This document shows, one piece after another, positions 8,991 to 18,364 of a DNA stretch of 64,000 nucleotides. The notes beneath the pieces were generated by a model, which saw only the letters and a program-made list of their open reading frames with translations, ran no database searches and was not told the origin of the DNA. The translations under genes were made by a program, and so were the position numbers. Location: positions 638,188-702,187 of the forward strand of contig NZ_JAKCFB010000001.1 in assembly GCF_024198235.1 (NCBI RefSeq), given 5' to 3'. The first letter of the stretch is position 1. Each line of letters starts with the position of its first letter. Source of the DNA: Myxococcus dinghuensis. GTDB taxonomy: Bacteria; Myxococcota; Myxococcia; Myxococcales; Myxococcaceae.

Positions 8991-10004
8991 TCAGGGCTCG
9001 AGGTCCCGCTTCAGGCCCTTGAGGACCTCGCTCGCGAACCGCTCCGAGAGCCTGCCGTCCGCGGAGGTCGTGGGGATGCCGTGGCTGGTGGCGGTGGGGC
9101 GCGTCTCGAAGTGAGGGTTGTTCAGCGAGCGCGAGGTGAAGGACATCCTGCTGATGTCGCCCTTCTCACCCCGGTGGACGGAGAAGCCGACGTAGTCCGA
9201 CTCATTGCCTCCCACCCGCTCGACGAGCTGCTGGTGGCTGGAGATGTCGGTCCGGCGCTTCTTCTCCGCCAGCCAGGCTGGCGTCTGTCCCTGACCCGCC
9301 GGAGCCTGGGCGGTCTGTTGGGCCTGGAGGTTGGCGAACCGCTGGGTGAAGTTCGTATGGAGGAGCGGAATGGCGGGTTTCGCTCCGCCTGCCTCCGTCC
9401 CGGTCTTCGCCTGGGCGAGCTTGTCGAGGGGGAAGTGGGGGCCATTCGGCCCGCCATCCCTGGGGACCAGGGGCGTCAGGTGGATCTGTCCGCTGTTCAG
9501 GTTCATCACGCCGGAGAAGACGTTGCCCTTGCTCCCATTGCGGAAGAGTTCCTGGGAGTGGGGGTCCACCGCGATGGACTGGGGGAGCGCGGGCTCACGC
9601 GCGATGTTCGACTGACGGACGTACCCCGAGGAGCCCTGGAGGTTGTTGCCGTTGAACGGGCTGACGTAGGGCTGTGGTCGCGCCTGTGCGACGGCGTTGC
9701 TGGTCTGGAGGGTCGGGGGAGGGCCCGGGGGCGGAGGCGGGGGCGGAGGTGCCTGCGCTGCCGCCTGCTGCGGGGTGAGGTTGACGGCCGGATGCTTGCG
9801 CTGCGGCTGCTCCATCAGGTCCATGGTGTACTTGGAGCCTCCCGTCGTGTCCTGTTTCTGATGGGAGTGGAGGCCGCTCGACTCGGGTGCTTTCGGCGTG
9901 CGGGGTGTCCCCGTGGGCCGAGCAGGGGCGGCGGTGGGGTTGGCGGAGGAGTTGGACTGCAAGGAGTTCGAGCGCGGACGTGAGGGGCCACGGACGGGCG
10001 GCAT
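8991..10004 (-). CDS. Pro-rich protein with possible toxin-like C-terminal domain
   Basis: 337 residues, no signal peptide or membrane segment. ATG 10004 was chosen for the GGAGAG site 5 bases upstream. The first ~130 residues are low complexity (Ser, Pro, Gln, Ala) with a run of eight Pro. The C-terminal ~190 residues look globular: FSGVMNLNSGQIHLTP, DGGPNGPHFPLDKL, then DYVGFSVHRGEKGDISRMSF and ETRPTATSHG. A disordered head followed by a compact tail with such His/Arg-containing motifs is reminiscent of effector or polymorphic-toxin proteins in myxobacteria. I cannot name a family and no immunity gene is obvious. Confidence 0.6.
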   Translation of the reverse strand: MPPVRGPSRPRSNSLQSNSSANPTAAPARPTGTPRTPKAPESSGLHSHQKQDTTGGSKYTMDLMEQPQRKHPAVNLTPQQAAAQAPPPPPPPPGPPPTLQTSNAVAQARPQPYVSPFNGNNLQGSSGYVRQSNIAREPALPQSIAVDPHSQELFRNGSKGNVFSGVMNLNSGQIHLTPLVPRDGGPNGPHFPLDKLAQAKTGTEAGGAKPAIPLLHTNFTQRFANLQAQQTAQAPAGQGQTPAWLAEKKRRTDISSHQQLVERVGGNESDYVGFSVHRGEKGDISRMSFTSRSLNNPHFETRPTATSHGIPTTSADGRLSERFASEVLKGLKRDLEP

Positions 10005-10143
10005 GTCGTCTCTCCAAAGGCAGGATGGATGCCTTTCATCATGGGGAGGGTCCAACACGCGCCACGTGGATGGGCGTGCCTTGTGATGGTTTTGTCGGGT
10101 TTGGGATAGGCTGTCCATTCCTCCCTACTGGAGCCCACACCTC

Positions 10144-10746
10144 ATGCAAGTCTTCGCCCGCATCGCCTGCCTTGGTGCCGTCGTGTCCTTGTCTGCCTGC
10201 GGTCTTCCCGAGTCGTCGCCCGAGCAGGAGTCCCTTTCGGAGCAGCGCGCGGGATTGACCACGGCGACGTTCCAGGGCTGTACGTACACCATCACCTCGA
10301 CCCTGATTCCCCTGCCCAATCCGCCGGTCAATGCCATCAACCTGACGCGACAGGCCTCCGCGACCTGTCCCTACGCGGCGGCGAGCGTGGAGTTGGGACG
10401 CTCGTACAACACGCCATTCATTGCCGTCATCGCCACGCAGATCGGACTGGCGGCGTCGTTCTCCTTCAAGGGTTCGCCGAGCGGCAGCGGGAACACCCAA
10501 TGCCGTGTCATCCACATCGACCCCGCGACGCTCGGGGACGTGCGGCGCGACGCCATCGTGGTGAACTTCGGCGCGGGAAACGTCACGAGCTGCAACCTGG
10601 ACCAGACGGACGCGGGCACCACGCTGGTGGCCTATGGCCAGAAGACGGGGCCGCTCCCGGGCGAGACGGGCAGCGGCAGCAACTACGTCGCCACGTACTA
10701 CAACTACTTCACCAGCACGACGCCGGCCGTCTTCTACGCGTACTGA
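10144..10746 (+). CDS. Lipoprotein, unknown function
   Basis: 200 residues. The N-terminus MQVFARIACLGAVVSLSACG is a type II signal peptide with a lipobox (LSAC), so the mature protein is lipidated at Cys19. The rest is Thr/Ser/Tyr-rich and beta-like, with Cys residues spaced for possible disulfides (GCTYT, ATCPYAA, TQCRV, TSCNL). No known domain is recognised. It is divergent from the Pro-rich gene and its stop lies 7 bases from the stop of the LysR gene. Likely an envelope protein of the lineage-specific type common in myxobacteria. Confidence 0.75.
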   Translation: MQVFARIACLGAVVSLSACGLPESSPEQESLSEQRAGLTTATFQGCTYTITSTLIPLPNPPVNAINLTRQASATCPYAAASVELGRSYNTPFIAVIATQIGLAASFSFKGSPSGSGNTQCRVIHIDPATLGDVRRDAIVVNFGAGNVTSCNLDQTDAGTTLVAYGQKTGPLPGETGSGSNYVATYYNYFTSTTPAVFYAY

Positions 10747-10753
10747 CGGGGGC

Positions 10754-11635
10754 TCACGTGGCGAAGAGGTGCTTCGCCATGAAGTCCACGAACACGCGCA
10801 GCTTGGGCGAGAGATAGCGGCTCGACGGCCACAACATCCGGAACGTCCCCCGGTGATGGGTCTGGCCGTCGAGCACCTCCACGAGCGTGCCCTGCGTCAG
10901 TTGTCGGCGGATGGCGAAGTCCGGCAGGCAGGTGATGCCCAGGCCCTGTTCGGCCATGAAGATGAGGGGCTCGATGGTGTTCGCCACCGCCGTCGTCGGC
11001 AGGGTGAGCTCCTTGCGCCCCTTGCGCAGCGGCCACGCCTCCAGCTTGCCGTTGGTGGCGAAGCGGTGGTGGAGACAGGCGTGGGCCATCAGGTCCTCCG
11101 GCTTCCTCGGCGCTCCCTTGCGGCGGAGGTAGTCGGGGGAGGCGACGAGCATGAGCCGGAACGTGCCCAGCACCCGGTTCATCAGCCGCGAGTCGCCTAC
11201 CTCGCCCGCGCGCACGACGCCATCGAAGCCCTCGTCGATGACGTCCACGACGCGGTCGGTGAAGTCCAGGTCCAGTTCGATGTCGGGATAGGCGCGCATG
11301 AAGGCGCTCAGCGTCGGCATCATCAACATGCCGACGATGGGCATGCTGACGCGCAGCCGCCCCCGGGGCGCGCCCTGGGTCTGGGCGAGCTCCAGCTCCG
11401 CGGCCTCCACCTCGCAGAAGATGCGGCGGCAGCGCTCGAGGAAGAGCGCGCCTTCGGGCGTCAGGGTGATGGTGCGCGTGGAGCGGTGGAAGAGGCGCAC
11501 GCCCAGCCGGGCCTCCAGTCGTGCGATGGCCTTGCCGACCGCCGAGGACGACACCCCGAGCTGCCGCCCCGCGAGCGTGAAGCTGCGCGTCTCCGCCGCC
11601 TGGACGAACGCGTTGAGCGAGCCGAGGCTGTCCAT
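10754..11635 (-). CDS. LysR-family transcriptional regulator
   Basis: 293 residues with the standard LysR layout: a winged helix-turn-helix in residues 1-60 (FVQAAETRSFTLAGRQLG, then SAVGKAIARLEARLGVRLFH) and a periplasmic-binding-like effector domain from about 90 (GRLRVSMPIVGMLMMP). The gene is divergent from an MFS exporter gene, and the 93 bases between them carry an inverted-repeat array suited to LysR binding. It probably regulates itself and the transporter in response to a small molecule that I cannot identify. Confidence 0.92.
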   Translation of the reverse strand: MDSLGSLNAFVQAAETRSFTLAGRQLGVSSSAVGKAIARLEARLGVRLFHRSTRTITLTPEGALFLERCRRIFCEVEAAELELAQTQGAPRGRLRVSMPIVGMLMMPTLSAFMRAYPDIELDLDFTDRVVDVIDEGFDGVVRAGEVGDSRLMNRVLGTFRLMLVASPDYLRRKGAPRKPEDLMAHACLHHRFATNGKLEAWPLRKGRKELTLPTTAVANTIEPLIFMAEQGLGITCLPDFAIRRQLTQGTLVEVLDGQTHHRGTFRMLWPSSRYLSPKLRVFVDFMAKHLFAT

Positions 11636-11650
11636 CCGTGCCCTCCATGA

Positions 11651-11681
11651 TTCCGGACATCGATGTCCGATGTGTCCGGAA
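11651..11681. promoter_or_regulatory. Probable LysR operator between lysR-type gene and MFS gene
   Basis: TTCCGGACA at 11651-11659 is matched by TGTCCGGAA at 11673-11681. Inside this, 11654-11669 is a perfect 16-base palindrome centred on ATCGAT. This gives three TGTCC-type half-sites. The position between a LysR gene and its divergent target is standard for this family. Confidence 0.75.
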
Positions 11682-11728
11682 CTCTAGCCTCGTGGTTGGA
11701 ACCCGGCGACGGCTTTACCTTGCGCGCC

Positions 11729-12952
11729 ATGACTTCCACTCCGACCGCTCCCGCGCGCTCGCCCGACGTCTCGGGCGGCGCGGCCCACTCCGAACGACTC
11801 CCCCTGCCGAGCCTGCTCGCCCTGGCCATGGCCGCCTTCATCACCGTCCTCACGGAGGCGCTGCCCGCGGGCCTGCTTCCCCGGATGAGCGTGGACCTGG
11901 CGGTGTCGGAGTCCATGGTGGGGCAGCTCGTCACGCTCTACGCGCTGGGCACGTTGCTGACGGCGATTCCCCTCACGGCGGCGACGCAGGGCTGGCGCCG
12001 CAAACCCTTGCTGCTCGTCGCCATCGCCGGGTTCGCCGTCGTCAACACGCTCACCGCGGTGTCCACGCACTTCGTGCTCACGCTCGCGGCGCGGTTCTTC
12101 GCGGGCGTGTTCGCGGGGCTCCTGTGGGCGCTCGTCGCGGGCTACGCGGCCCGCATGGTGCCCGCGCATCTCCAGGGCCGCGCGATGGCGGTCGCCATGG
12201 TGGGCACGCCGCTGGCGCTGTCGCTCGGCGTGCCGGCGGGCACGTTCCTGGGGGCGGCCGTGGGCTGGCGCTCCACGTTCGGCATCATGAGCGTGCTCAC
12301 GGTGTTCCTCGTGGGCTGGGTCCTCGCGAAGCTCCCGGACTTCCCGGGGCAGGCGGCGGACCAGCGCCTGTCCCTCGCGAGCGTCTTCACGTTGCCGGGA
12401 GTCCGCTCCGTCCTGTTCGCCACGCTCGCGTTCGTGCTCGCGCACAACGTCCTCTACACGTACGTCGCGCCCTTCATCGTCCCGTCCGGCTTGGCGGAGC
12501 GCATCGACGTGGTCCTGCTCGTCTTCGGCGTGTCCGCGCTCGTCTCCATCTGGCTCATCGGGGTGATGATCGACCGGTGGCTCCGGGAGCTGATGCTCGG
12601 CAGCACGGCGCTGTTCCTCGGCGTGGGCGTGCTGCTCGGTCTCTGGGGGAGCACGCCGGCCGTGGTCTACGCGGGGATGGCGGCGTGGGGGCTCGCCTTC
12701 GGGGGCGTGGCCACGCTGCTCCAGACGGCGTCCGCGAAGACCGCGGGAGAGGCGGCGGACGTCGCCCAGTCGATGCTCGTCACGGTGTGGAACATCGCCA
12801 TCGCGGGCGGTGGGCTCCTGGGCGGTGTGTTGCTGGAGACGGTGGGGGTCCGCGCGTTCCCCTGGACGCTCGTGCTGCTGCTCGTGCCCACGTCGTGGGT
12901 CGTGTGGCGGGCGCGGCGTCATGGTTTCCCGCCCGCGATGAGCAGGGGGTGA
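11729..12952 (+). CDS. MFS transporter (DHA1-type exporter)
   Basis: 407 residues from ATG 11729; the frame is open upstream but that part crosses the operator region. Twelve membrane helices are expected from the alternating hydrophobic segments. Family signatures include the loop after helix 2 with GWRRKPLL and the helix-4 segment AARFFAGVFAGLLWALVAGY, as in AraJ/YdhP/PbuE-like DHA1 exporters of sugars, purines or drugs. A TACCTT element lies 7 bases before the ATG. It is divergent from the LysR gene and is its likely target. Confidence 0.88.
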   Translation: MTSTPTAPARSPDVSGGAAHSERLPLPSLLALAMAAFITVLTEALPAGLLPRMSVDLAVSESMVGQLVTLYALGTLLTAIPLTAATQGWRRKPLLLVAIAGFAVVNTLTAVSTHFVLTLAARFFAGVFAGLLWALVAGYAARMVPAHLQGRAMAVAMVGTPLALSLGVPAGTFLGAAVGWRSTFGIMSVLTVFLVGWVLAKLPDFPGQAADQRLSLASVFTLPGVRSVLFATLAFVLAHNVLYTYVAPFIVPSGLAERIDVVLLVFGVSALVSIWLIGVMIDRWLRELMLGSTALFLGVGVLLGLWGSTPAVVYAGMAAWGLAFGGVATLLQTASAKTAGEAADVAQSMLVTVWNIAIAGGGLLGGVLLETVGVRAFPWTLVLLLVPTSWVVWRARRHGFPPAMSRG

Positions 12953-12995
12953 CGCGGTCGAGCCCTCGCCTGGGCTGGTGCGGGTTCGGAGCGCT

Positions 12996-13592
12996 TCAGT
13001 CCGGGCGCGAGGCTTCAATCAGCGTGAGCAGGACCGGAGGCATGGGGTCGTCCGGGTCGAGGTCATGGGCGTGGCTGGCCATGGCCGCCGCCTCGTCGAA
13101 GCGTCGCTGGTCCTTGAGGAACTCCCCGTACGCGACATAGGCCTTGGCGGAGGTGGGCTCCCGCTGGATGCGGTCGAGGAGCGGCTTCTCCTTGGCTCCC
13201 GGAGGTTGGAATGCCTCCAGGGGAGGGCAGGAGTCGTCGTACCGTCCCTGGATGTGCTTGACGTAGGCGCCGGGCGCGTGGCCCTGCACGGCCTTCAGCA
13301 GAGGGGCGGGCCTCGCCTTCCCCCCGCGGGGACAGAGGCCGAGGACCGCGACGTACTGGCCCTTCGTCAGGCCCGGGAAGTCGTCGGACTTCCTCACCCC
13401 CACGCCGCTGCTTCTGTTGGCCACCCGGACCCAGGTCACCCGGGCCGCGAGTGTGTCGAGCGCGGTTCGGGCCTCGGCTTCGCTCTTGCCTCCTCCGACG
13501 ATGACGATGTCGAAGGGGCGGGACTCGGGCTCCCGCGCCAGCACCGGCGCGGACATGCACAGCATGAACACGAACAAGGCGCGTGAGGTCAT
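12996..13592 (-). CDS. Secreted protein with SPOR-like and TPR-like parts
   Basis: 198 residues. The N-terminus MTSRALFVFMLCMSAPVLA is a Sec signal peptide. The middle (FDIVIVGGGKSEAEARTALDTL through FPGLTKGQYVAVLG) resembles proteins that read a numeric score or SPOR-type fold, and the C-terminal ~60 residues (PTSAKAYVAYGEFLKDQRRFDEAAAM) resemble a tetratricopeptide unit. No known family can be named with confidence. A TAGACT element lies 6 bases before the ATG. It converges on the MFS gene and is divergent from the YjbQ gene. Confidence 0.65.
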   Translation of the reverse strand: MTSRALFVFMLCMSAPVLAREPESRPFDIVIVGGGKSEAEARTALDTLAARVTWVRVANRSSGVGVRKSDDFPGLTKGQYVAVLGLCPRGGKARPAPLLKAVQGHAPGAYVKHIQGRYDDSCPPLEAFQPPGAKEKPLLDRIQREPTSAKAYVAYGEFLKDQRRFDEAAAMASHAHDLDPDDPMPPVLLTLIEASRPD

Positions 13593-13677
13593 CCCAACAG
13601 TCTATGCAGGTTGCCCAGACGGCGCTGGTGGGGCGCCGCGTCGGTGAGAGAATCGGGCGAGGAGGTCGCCCGCACCG

Positions 13678-14091
13678 ATGAAGACCCTGACCGAGTACCT
13701 GTGGTTCGAGACGAAGCAGCGCCGGGAGCTGGTGCGCCTCACGGACACGGTGTCGTCGCTCGTCCGCAAGAGTGGCATCCAGGAAGGCATGGTGCTCGTG
13801 TCGGCGATGCACATCACCGCGGGCGTCTTCGTCAACGATGACGAGGCTGGTCTCCACGAGGACATCTGGGCGTGGCTCCAGCAGCTCGCGCCCGAGGGGC
13901 CGGACTACCGCCACCACCGCACCGGCGAGGACAACGGCGACGCGCACCTCAAGTCGATGCTCGTCCATCACCAGGTCATCATCCCCGTCACCGCGGGGAA
14001 GCTGGACCTGGGGCCATGGCAGCAGGTGTTCTACGCGGAGTTCGACGGCCAGCGCCGCAAGCGCGTCATCGTGAAGGTGATGGGCGAATAG
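13678..14091 (+). CDS. YjbQ/UPF0047 family protein (secondary thiamine-phosphate synthase type)
   Basis: 137 residues, the typical full length for this family. Characteristic segments are [39 protein letters not shown] and [18 protein letters not shown], containing the conserved His and Asp/Glu residues around the presumed active pocket. YjbQ of E. coli has weak thiamine-phosphate synthase activity, but the physiological role is unsettled. AGGAGGT lies 11 bases upstream of the ATG. No thiamine genes are nearby, so I would not infer a pathway. Confidence 0.88.
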   Translation: MKTLTEYLWFETKQRRELVRLTDTVSSLVRKSGIQEGMVLVSAMHITAGVFVNDDEAGLHEDIWAWLQQLAPEGPDYRHHRTGEDNGDAHLKSMLVHHQVIIPVTAGKLDLGPWQQVFYAEFDGQRRKRVIVKVMGE

Positions 14092-14148
14092 TCCCGCCCA
14101 CCCCGCGATGCGGCTCCAGCCCCTTCATCGGCGTCGAGTGCCTGCCGC

Positions 14149-15111
14149 TCAGGCCTCGTTGGAGGGCTCCGGCCGCTGGCCGGGCACGCGCAGTCCCAGC
14201 CGCTCCAGCTCCCCGCGCAGCTCCGGGGGCAGGGGACTGGTCACGTGCATGGGGCGCTTCGTCTCCGGATGCGCCAGGCCGAGCGCCCGGGCGTGCAGGA
14301 AGAAGCGCCCCAGCTCCGGGGCTTCGCGCCCTCCGTAGAGCGTGTCGCCGACGATGGGCGCGCCGATTCCCGCCAGGTGCGCGCGCACCTGGTGCAGCAC
14401 GCCGGTGAAGATGCGCACCTCCACGAGGCTGTATTCGCCCGTGCGCTCCAGCACCCGGAATCGCGACACCGCTTCGCGCGCGTCCTCGGCGCCGTGCGGA
14501 GCCGGCTCCACGCGGTCCGGATGTCGCGGGTGGTGGCGCAGGGGCAGGTCGATGTCGCCCTCGTCCGCGAGCGGCCCCGTCACGAGCGCCAGGTAGCGCT
14601 TGTCCACGGCGCGCTCCCCGAAGGCATCTCGCACCGTCGTCCACGCCGCGCGCGTTCGCGCCGCGACGAGCACCCCGGACGTCTCCACGTCCAACCGGTG
14701 GCACAGCCCGCCCTCGCGAGGGTCGACGGACGCCTGGGCGCACTCGGGGAAGCGCGCCACCAGGGCGTTGGCCACGGTGCCCGTCTCGCCGGACTGGAGC
14801 GGATGCGACGGCTTGCCCGCGGGCTTGTCCACGAAGAGCAGCGCGGCGTCCTCGTGCAGGACGACGAGGGGGAAGTCCTCGTCCGGGACGGCCTCGCGCG
14901 TCTCCTCCTCCAGCTCCACCGCGACCTGCTGGCCCGCGGCCACCAGCAGGCCCTTCTTCGCGGGGCGGCCATTCACCTTCACCGCGCCGGCCTCGAACAG
15001 TCGCTTGAGCCGGGCGCGCGACAGGCTCAGCGCGTCACCGACGAACAGGTCCACCCGCTGGCCCGCCTTGTCGGCGGCCACGGCGAAGGTGTGCAGCTTG
15101 GGAGCGCTCAC
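14149..15111 (-). CDS. RluA-family 23S rRNA/tRNA pseudouridine synthase
   Basis: 320 residues. An N-terminal S4 RNA-binding domain ([20 protein letters not shown]) leads into the RluA catalytic domain. The catalytic Asp is in [16 protein letters not shown] and the C-terminal [22 protein letters not shown] is the second family signature. The GTG start at 15111 overlaps the stop of the kinase gene upstream, so the two are probably co-translated. It isomerises specific uridines in stable RNA; RluD and RluC have the same plan, and the exact target is not decidable here. Confidence 0.9.
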   Translation of the reverse strand: MSAPKLHTFAVAADKAGQRVDLFVGDALSLSRARLKRLFEAGAVKVNGRPAKKGLLVAAGQQVAVELEEETREAVPDEDFPLVVLHEDAALLFVDKPAGKPSHPLQSGETGTVANALVARFPECAQASVDPREGGLCHRLDVETSGVLVAARTRAAWTTVRDAFGERAVDKRYLALVTGPLADEGDIDLPLRHHPRHPDRVEPAPHGAEDAREAVSRFRVLERTGEYSLVEVRIFTGVLHQVRAHLAGIGAPIVGDTLYGGREAPELGRFFLHARALGLAHPETKRPMHVTSPLPPELRGELERLGLRVPGQRPEPSNEA

Positions 15112-16232
15112 TCGGAAAGTGCCTCGTAGACTTCCTCGGCCGTCTGGAACCGGTCGTCCGGCTCCTTGCGGATGAGGCGGTGGGCGACGCGCGCGAACTG
15201 CGGGTCCCCGTGAAGGTTCAGTGCCAGCACCGGCGGAGGCTCTGTCTCCAGCACCTGCCGCCACAACTCGTGCGGCGTCTTCGCTTCGAAGGGGGGCCGC
15301 CCGCTGAGCAGCTCATAGAGGATGACCCCCAGGCTGTACAGGTCCGAGCGTCCATCCAGCGGCTCGCCGAGGATCTGCTCGGGCGCCATGTAGCGGTAGG
15401 TGCCCACCAGCTTGCCGGCCTCCGTGATGGCCACGTCGTCCGCGAGGAACTTCGCCAGGCCGAAGTCCATCAGCCGCACCTGGCGGTCCTCGTCCACCAT
15501 GACGTTGGAGGGCTTGAGGTCGCGGTGCACCAGCCCGTGGCCGTGGATGTAGGCCAGCGCCTCGCACAACTGGAGCATGGTGTCCTTGAGGCGCCCCATG
15601 CGCTCGGGCCGGTTCAGCTCCTCCTCGCGCAGCAGGCGCCCGTCGTCCGCGGGCTTGCGGGGCGGGGGCGGCGGCGGGAGGTCGAAGCCCTCCAGTGAGT
15701 CGTCGGAGTCGGGGCTGTCGTCTCCCATGCCCCCGAAGCCGCCCATGTCCTCGCTCGGCGCCTCCTCGTTGAAGGCGTCCAGGCTGAACAGCCCCGCGCC
15801 GGGCGAGGAGGTCCCCATCGAGTCCGAGATGCTGTCGCTGCCCGGACCGAAGTCGTCGTCCTCCGTGCGGCGCACCGACAGCGGGCTGCGCGGCACGCTG
15901 CTGCTGCTGGGCGACACGAGGTCGTCACCTCGGATGTCCAGGTAGTGACGCAGCGTGAGCCCTTCGATGAGCTCCATCGTCAGATAGGGCCAGCCCTGGT
16001 GTACACCCGCCTCGAAAACCTTCACCACGTTCGGATGGGAGAGGTCGGCGAGCGTCTCGAATTCGCGCACGAGTCGCTTCGCGGCCCGCTCGTCCAGGGC
16101 CGGTCCGGCCGACAGGAGCTTGAGCGCGACCTCGTCGTTGGTGCGGCGGTCCAGGGCCCGATAGACGGTTCCCGCCCCGCCGCTGCCGAGCGTCTCCAGG
16201 ACGCGGTAGGGACCGATGACCTTCGGGGGCAT
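15108..16232 (-). CDS. Serine/threonine kinase with large insert in the catalytic domain
   Basis: 374 residues from ATG 16232; the frame is open to 16295 but a good promoter sits inside that stretch. Motifs: GSGGAGTVY loop (~17-25), Lys38 in [14 protein letters not shown] (236-243), DFG (256-258) and MAPEQ. The catalytic domain is interrupted by about 100 residues (103-205) rich in Ser, Asp, Gly and Pro, placed between the hinge and helix E. No membrane helix or sensor domain follows, so it is a soluble kinase. The stop overlaps the pseudouridine synthase start. Substrate unknown. Confidence 0.9.
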   Translation of the reverse strand: MPPKVIGPYRVLETLGSGGAGTVYRALDRRTNDEVALKLLSAGPALDERAAKRLVREFETLADLSHPNVVKVFEAGVHQGWPYLTMELIEGLTLRHYLDIRGDDLVSPSSSSVPRSPLSVRRTEDDDFGPGSDSISDSMGTSSPGAGLFSLDAFNEEAPSEDMGGFGGMGDDSPDSDDSLEGFDLPPPPPPRKPADDGRLLREEELNRPERMGRLKDTMLQLCEALAYIHGHGLVHRDLKPSNVMVDEDRQVRLMDFGLAKFLADDVAITEAGKLVGTYRYMAPEQILGEPLDGRSDLYSLGVILYELLSGRPPFEAKTPHELWRQVLETEPPPVLALNLHGDPQFARVAHRLIRKEPDDRFQTAEEVYEALSE

Positions 16233-16243
16233 GCGTGCCGCGG

Positions 16244-16273
16244 ATCCTACGGAGCACGTCGCACCAGGGTCAA
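16244..16273 (-). promoter_or_regulatory. Promoter of the insert-bearing kinase
   Basis: On the minus strand: TTGACC, 18-base spacer, TAGGAT, then 11 bases to ATG 16232. The -35 is one mismatch from consensus. A start about 7 bases after the -10 leaves only 4-5 leader bases, which supports ATG 16232 over 16295. Confidence 0.6.
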
Positions 16274-16363
16274 ACTCCGTGACGCCTGGTTGCATGGTCC
16301 AAGGCAGAACATTCGCGCGCTCATTTCACTTTTCCGGGAAAACCTGGGAGAACGCTGGAGCGC

Positions 16364-18364
16364 ATGCAAGTCGGGAAGTATCAACTCGTCCGGAAGCTGG
16401 CCTCGGGGGGCATGGCGGAGGTCTTCCTCGCGAAGGCCGCCGGCCCCATGGGGTTCGAGAAGACGCTCGTCCTGAAGCGGATCCTCCCGCATCTGGCCGA
16501 GGACCCGGCGTTCGTCGAGATGTTCCTGGGCGAGGCGCGGCTGGCCGCGCAGCTCGAGCACCCGAACATCGTGCAGATCTTCGACTTCGGCGAGGCGGAC
16601 GGCAGCTACTTCCTGGCGATGGAGTTCATCGACGGGCCCACGCTGCGCAAGCTGGTGAAGCGCGCGGCGGAGGTCCCGTTGCCGCCGGTGGTGTGCGCGA
16701 AGCTGGTGTCGCTGGCGGCGGAGGGGTTGGCGTTCGCGCATGACTTCTGCGACCCGGAGACGGGCTCGCCGCTGGGGATCATCCACCGCGACGTGAGCCC
16801 GGACAACATCCTGGTGTCGCGGCAGGGCGCGGTGAAGGTGGTGGACTTCGGCGTGGCGAAGGTGGCCGGGCAGGGGCACCGCACGCAGACGGGCGTGGTG
16901 AAGGGCAAGGTGGCGTACATGCCGCCCGAGCAGCTTCGCACGCTGCCGTTGGACCGCCGGGTGGACGTGTACGCGCTGGGGGTGGTGCTGTACGAGCTGC
17001 TGTCGGGGCGGCGTCCGTTCGACGCGACGACCGAGGCCAGCACGATGCAGGCCATCCTGTTCGAGCCGTTCATCCCGGTGACGGCGCGGCGCGCGGACGT
17101 GCCGCCGATGCTGCAGGTGATTCTCGACAACGCGCTCGCGAAGGACCGGGACGCGCGCTACCCGGACTGTCGCGCGTTGCAGTCCGACCTCGAGCACTTC
17201 GTGCTGTCGTCGGGCGAGGCGGTGGGGGCGTACCAGCTCTCGCAGTTCGTGACGAAGGTGATGGGCGACTCCTCGACGGGGCCGCTGATGGGCTCTCCCG
17301 CGCACGGCGTGGTGGGCAGCGGTGGGGCGCCGCGACCGGCGGGCAGCGGGCCGAAGCCGTTGAGCGCGTCGCGGTCGATGGCGGCGCCGTCCGCGCCCTT
17401 GGAGCGTCCACGTCCGGACGCGGTGGACGTGACGGCGCCCACGACGCCCGCGCCGCTGGCGGTGGACGCGGTGCTGGGAGGTGGCGCGCCGGCTCGAACC
17501 CCGGCGCGTCGCAAGGGCACGACGCTCCCCCCGCAGGCGGGCCTGCCCATGGAGGCGGGGGCGGGCGGAGGGGGTGGGTGGAACTCCTCGCGCATGGCCG
17601 CGGTGACGGCGCCCCTGGCCACGACGCCCCTGGCCACGGCGAAGAAGGATGGGACGGAGTCGGAGGTCGCCGGGCCCGACGAGGACCACATCTCGACCGG
17701 CGTGCAGGTCTCCTCCGGAGTGACCAAGGGCCGGGGCATGCTCGTGGCGGCCCTGGCCTTGGGCGGCGTCTTGGCGGTGGCGGGGGTCGCGCTGCTGTGG
17801 CCCGAGCGCGCGCCGAGCGTCGACGTGAAGCCCCTGCCGGTGGGCGCGGGCGAGGCTTCGCGAGGAAAGGGGGCGCCCCCCGTGCGCGAGCCGACTCCCG
17901 TCGCGGAGGCCCGCCCCGTCGCCGAGGCCGCGCGTCCGGGCGCGACGGGAGACGCCCCGGTGGCGCCGACGCAGCCCTCCGCGCCACCGCCGGAGGACCC
18001 GAAGCCTCCGGAGCCCGTCGTCGTGGCGAAGGTGGAGCCGGCGGCCCCGGTCGAGTCGGAGCCCGCGCGGGAGGCGGCGTCGGCGAAGTCGTCGGAGGAG
18101 CCTTCGACCAAACCCGCGCGTCCCCGCGTGGCGGTGCGGGCGCCCGTGGCGAAGGGGTTCCTGGAGATTCGCGTGCGCCCGTACGCCGTGGTGAAGATCG
18201 ACGGGAAGTCGTACGGCCAGACGCCCCTGGACCCCGTCGAGCTGACCGAGGGCAAGCACACGCTGAAGCTCTCCAACGCCGACCTCGGCAAGGACGTCAC
18301 CAAGGTCGTCGAGATCAAGGCGGGGAAGACCACGCCCATCCGTCACAACTTCATGGAGGAGTGA
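16364..18364 (+). CDS. Serine/threonine kinase with single TM helix and PEGA domain
   Basis: 666 residues. Kinase domain ~5-280: LASGGMAEVFLA loop, Lys38, HRDVSPDN (141-148), VVDFGVAK and MPPEQ in place of the usual APE. A Pro/Ala-rich linker leads to one membrane helix near 458-478, a second Pro-rich stretch and a C-terminal PEGA domain (from ~598, FLEIRVRPYAVVKIDGKSYG). This is the standard layout for a membrane-bound myxobacterial kinase with an extracytoplasmic PEGA part. Ser replaces the usual catalytic-loop Lys. It is divergent from the kinase at 15108-16232 and overlaps the tail of the WYL gene by 22 bases. Confidence 0.93.
   Translation: MQVGKYQLVRKLASGGMAEVFLAKAAGPMGFEKTLVLKRILPHLAEDPAFVEMFLGEARLAAQLEHPNIVQIFDFGEADGSYFLAMEFIDGPTLRKLVKRAAEVPLPPVVCAKLVSLAAEGLAFAHDFCDPETGSPLGIIHRDVSPDNILVSRQGAVKVVDFGVAKVAGQGHRTQTGVVKGKVAYMPPEQLRTLPLDRRVDVYALGVVLYELLSGRRPFDATTEASTMQAILFEPFIPVTARRADVPPMLQVILDNALAKDRDARYPDCRALQSDLEHFVLSSGEAVGAYQLSQFVTKVMGDSSTGPLMGSPAHGVVGSGGAPRPAGSGPKPLSASRSMAAPSAPLERPRPDAVDVTAPTTPAPLAVDAVLGGGAPARTPARRKGTTLPPQAGLPMEAGAGGGGGWNSSRMAAVTAPLATTPLATAKKDGTESEVAGPDEDHISTGVQVSSGVTKGRGMLVAALALGGVLAVAGVALLWPERAPSVDVKPLPVGAGEASRGKGAPPVREPTPVAEARPVAEAARPGATGDAPVAPTQPSAPPPEDPKPPEPVVVAKVEPAAPVESEPAREAASAKSSEEPSTKPARPRVAVRAPVAKGFLEIRVRPYAVVKIDGKSYGQTPLDPVELTEGKHTLKLSNADLGKDVTKVVEIKAGKTTPIRHNFMEE

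Noticed and set aside
14092..14148. Possible small RNA or extra gene between YjbQ and RluA genes
   Set aside because: Only 57 bases between convergent stops, with no stable hairpin or T-run.
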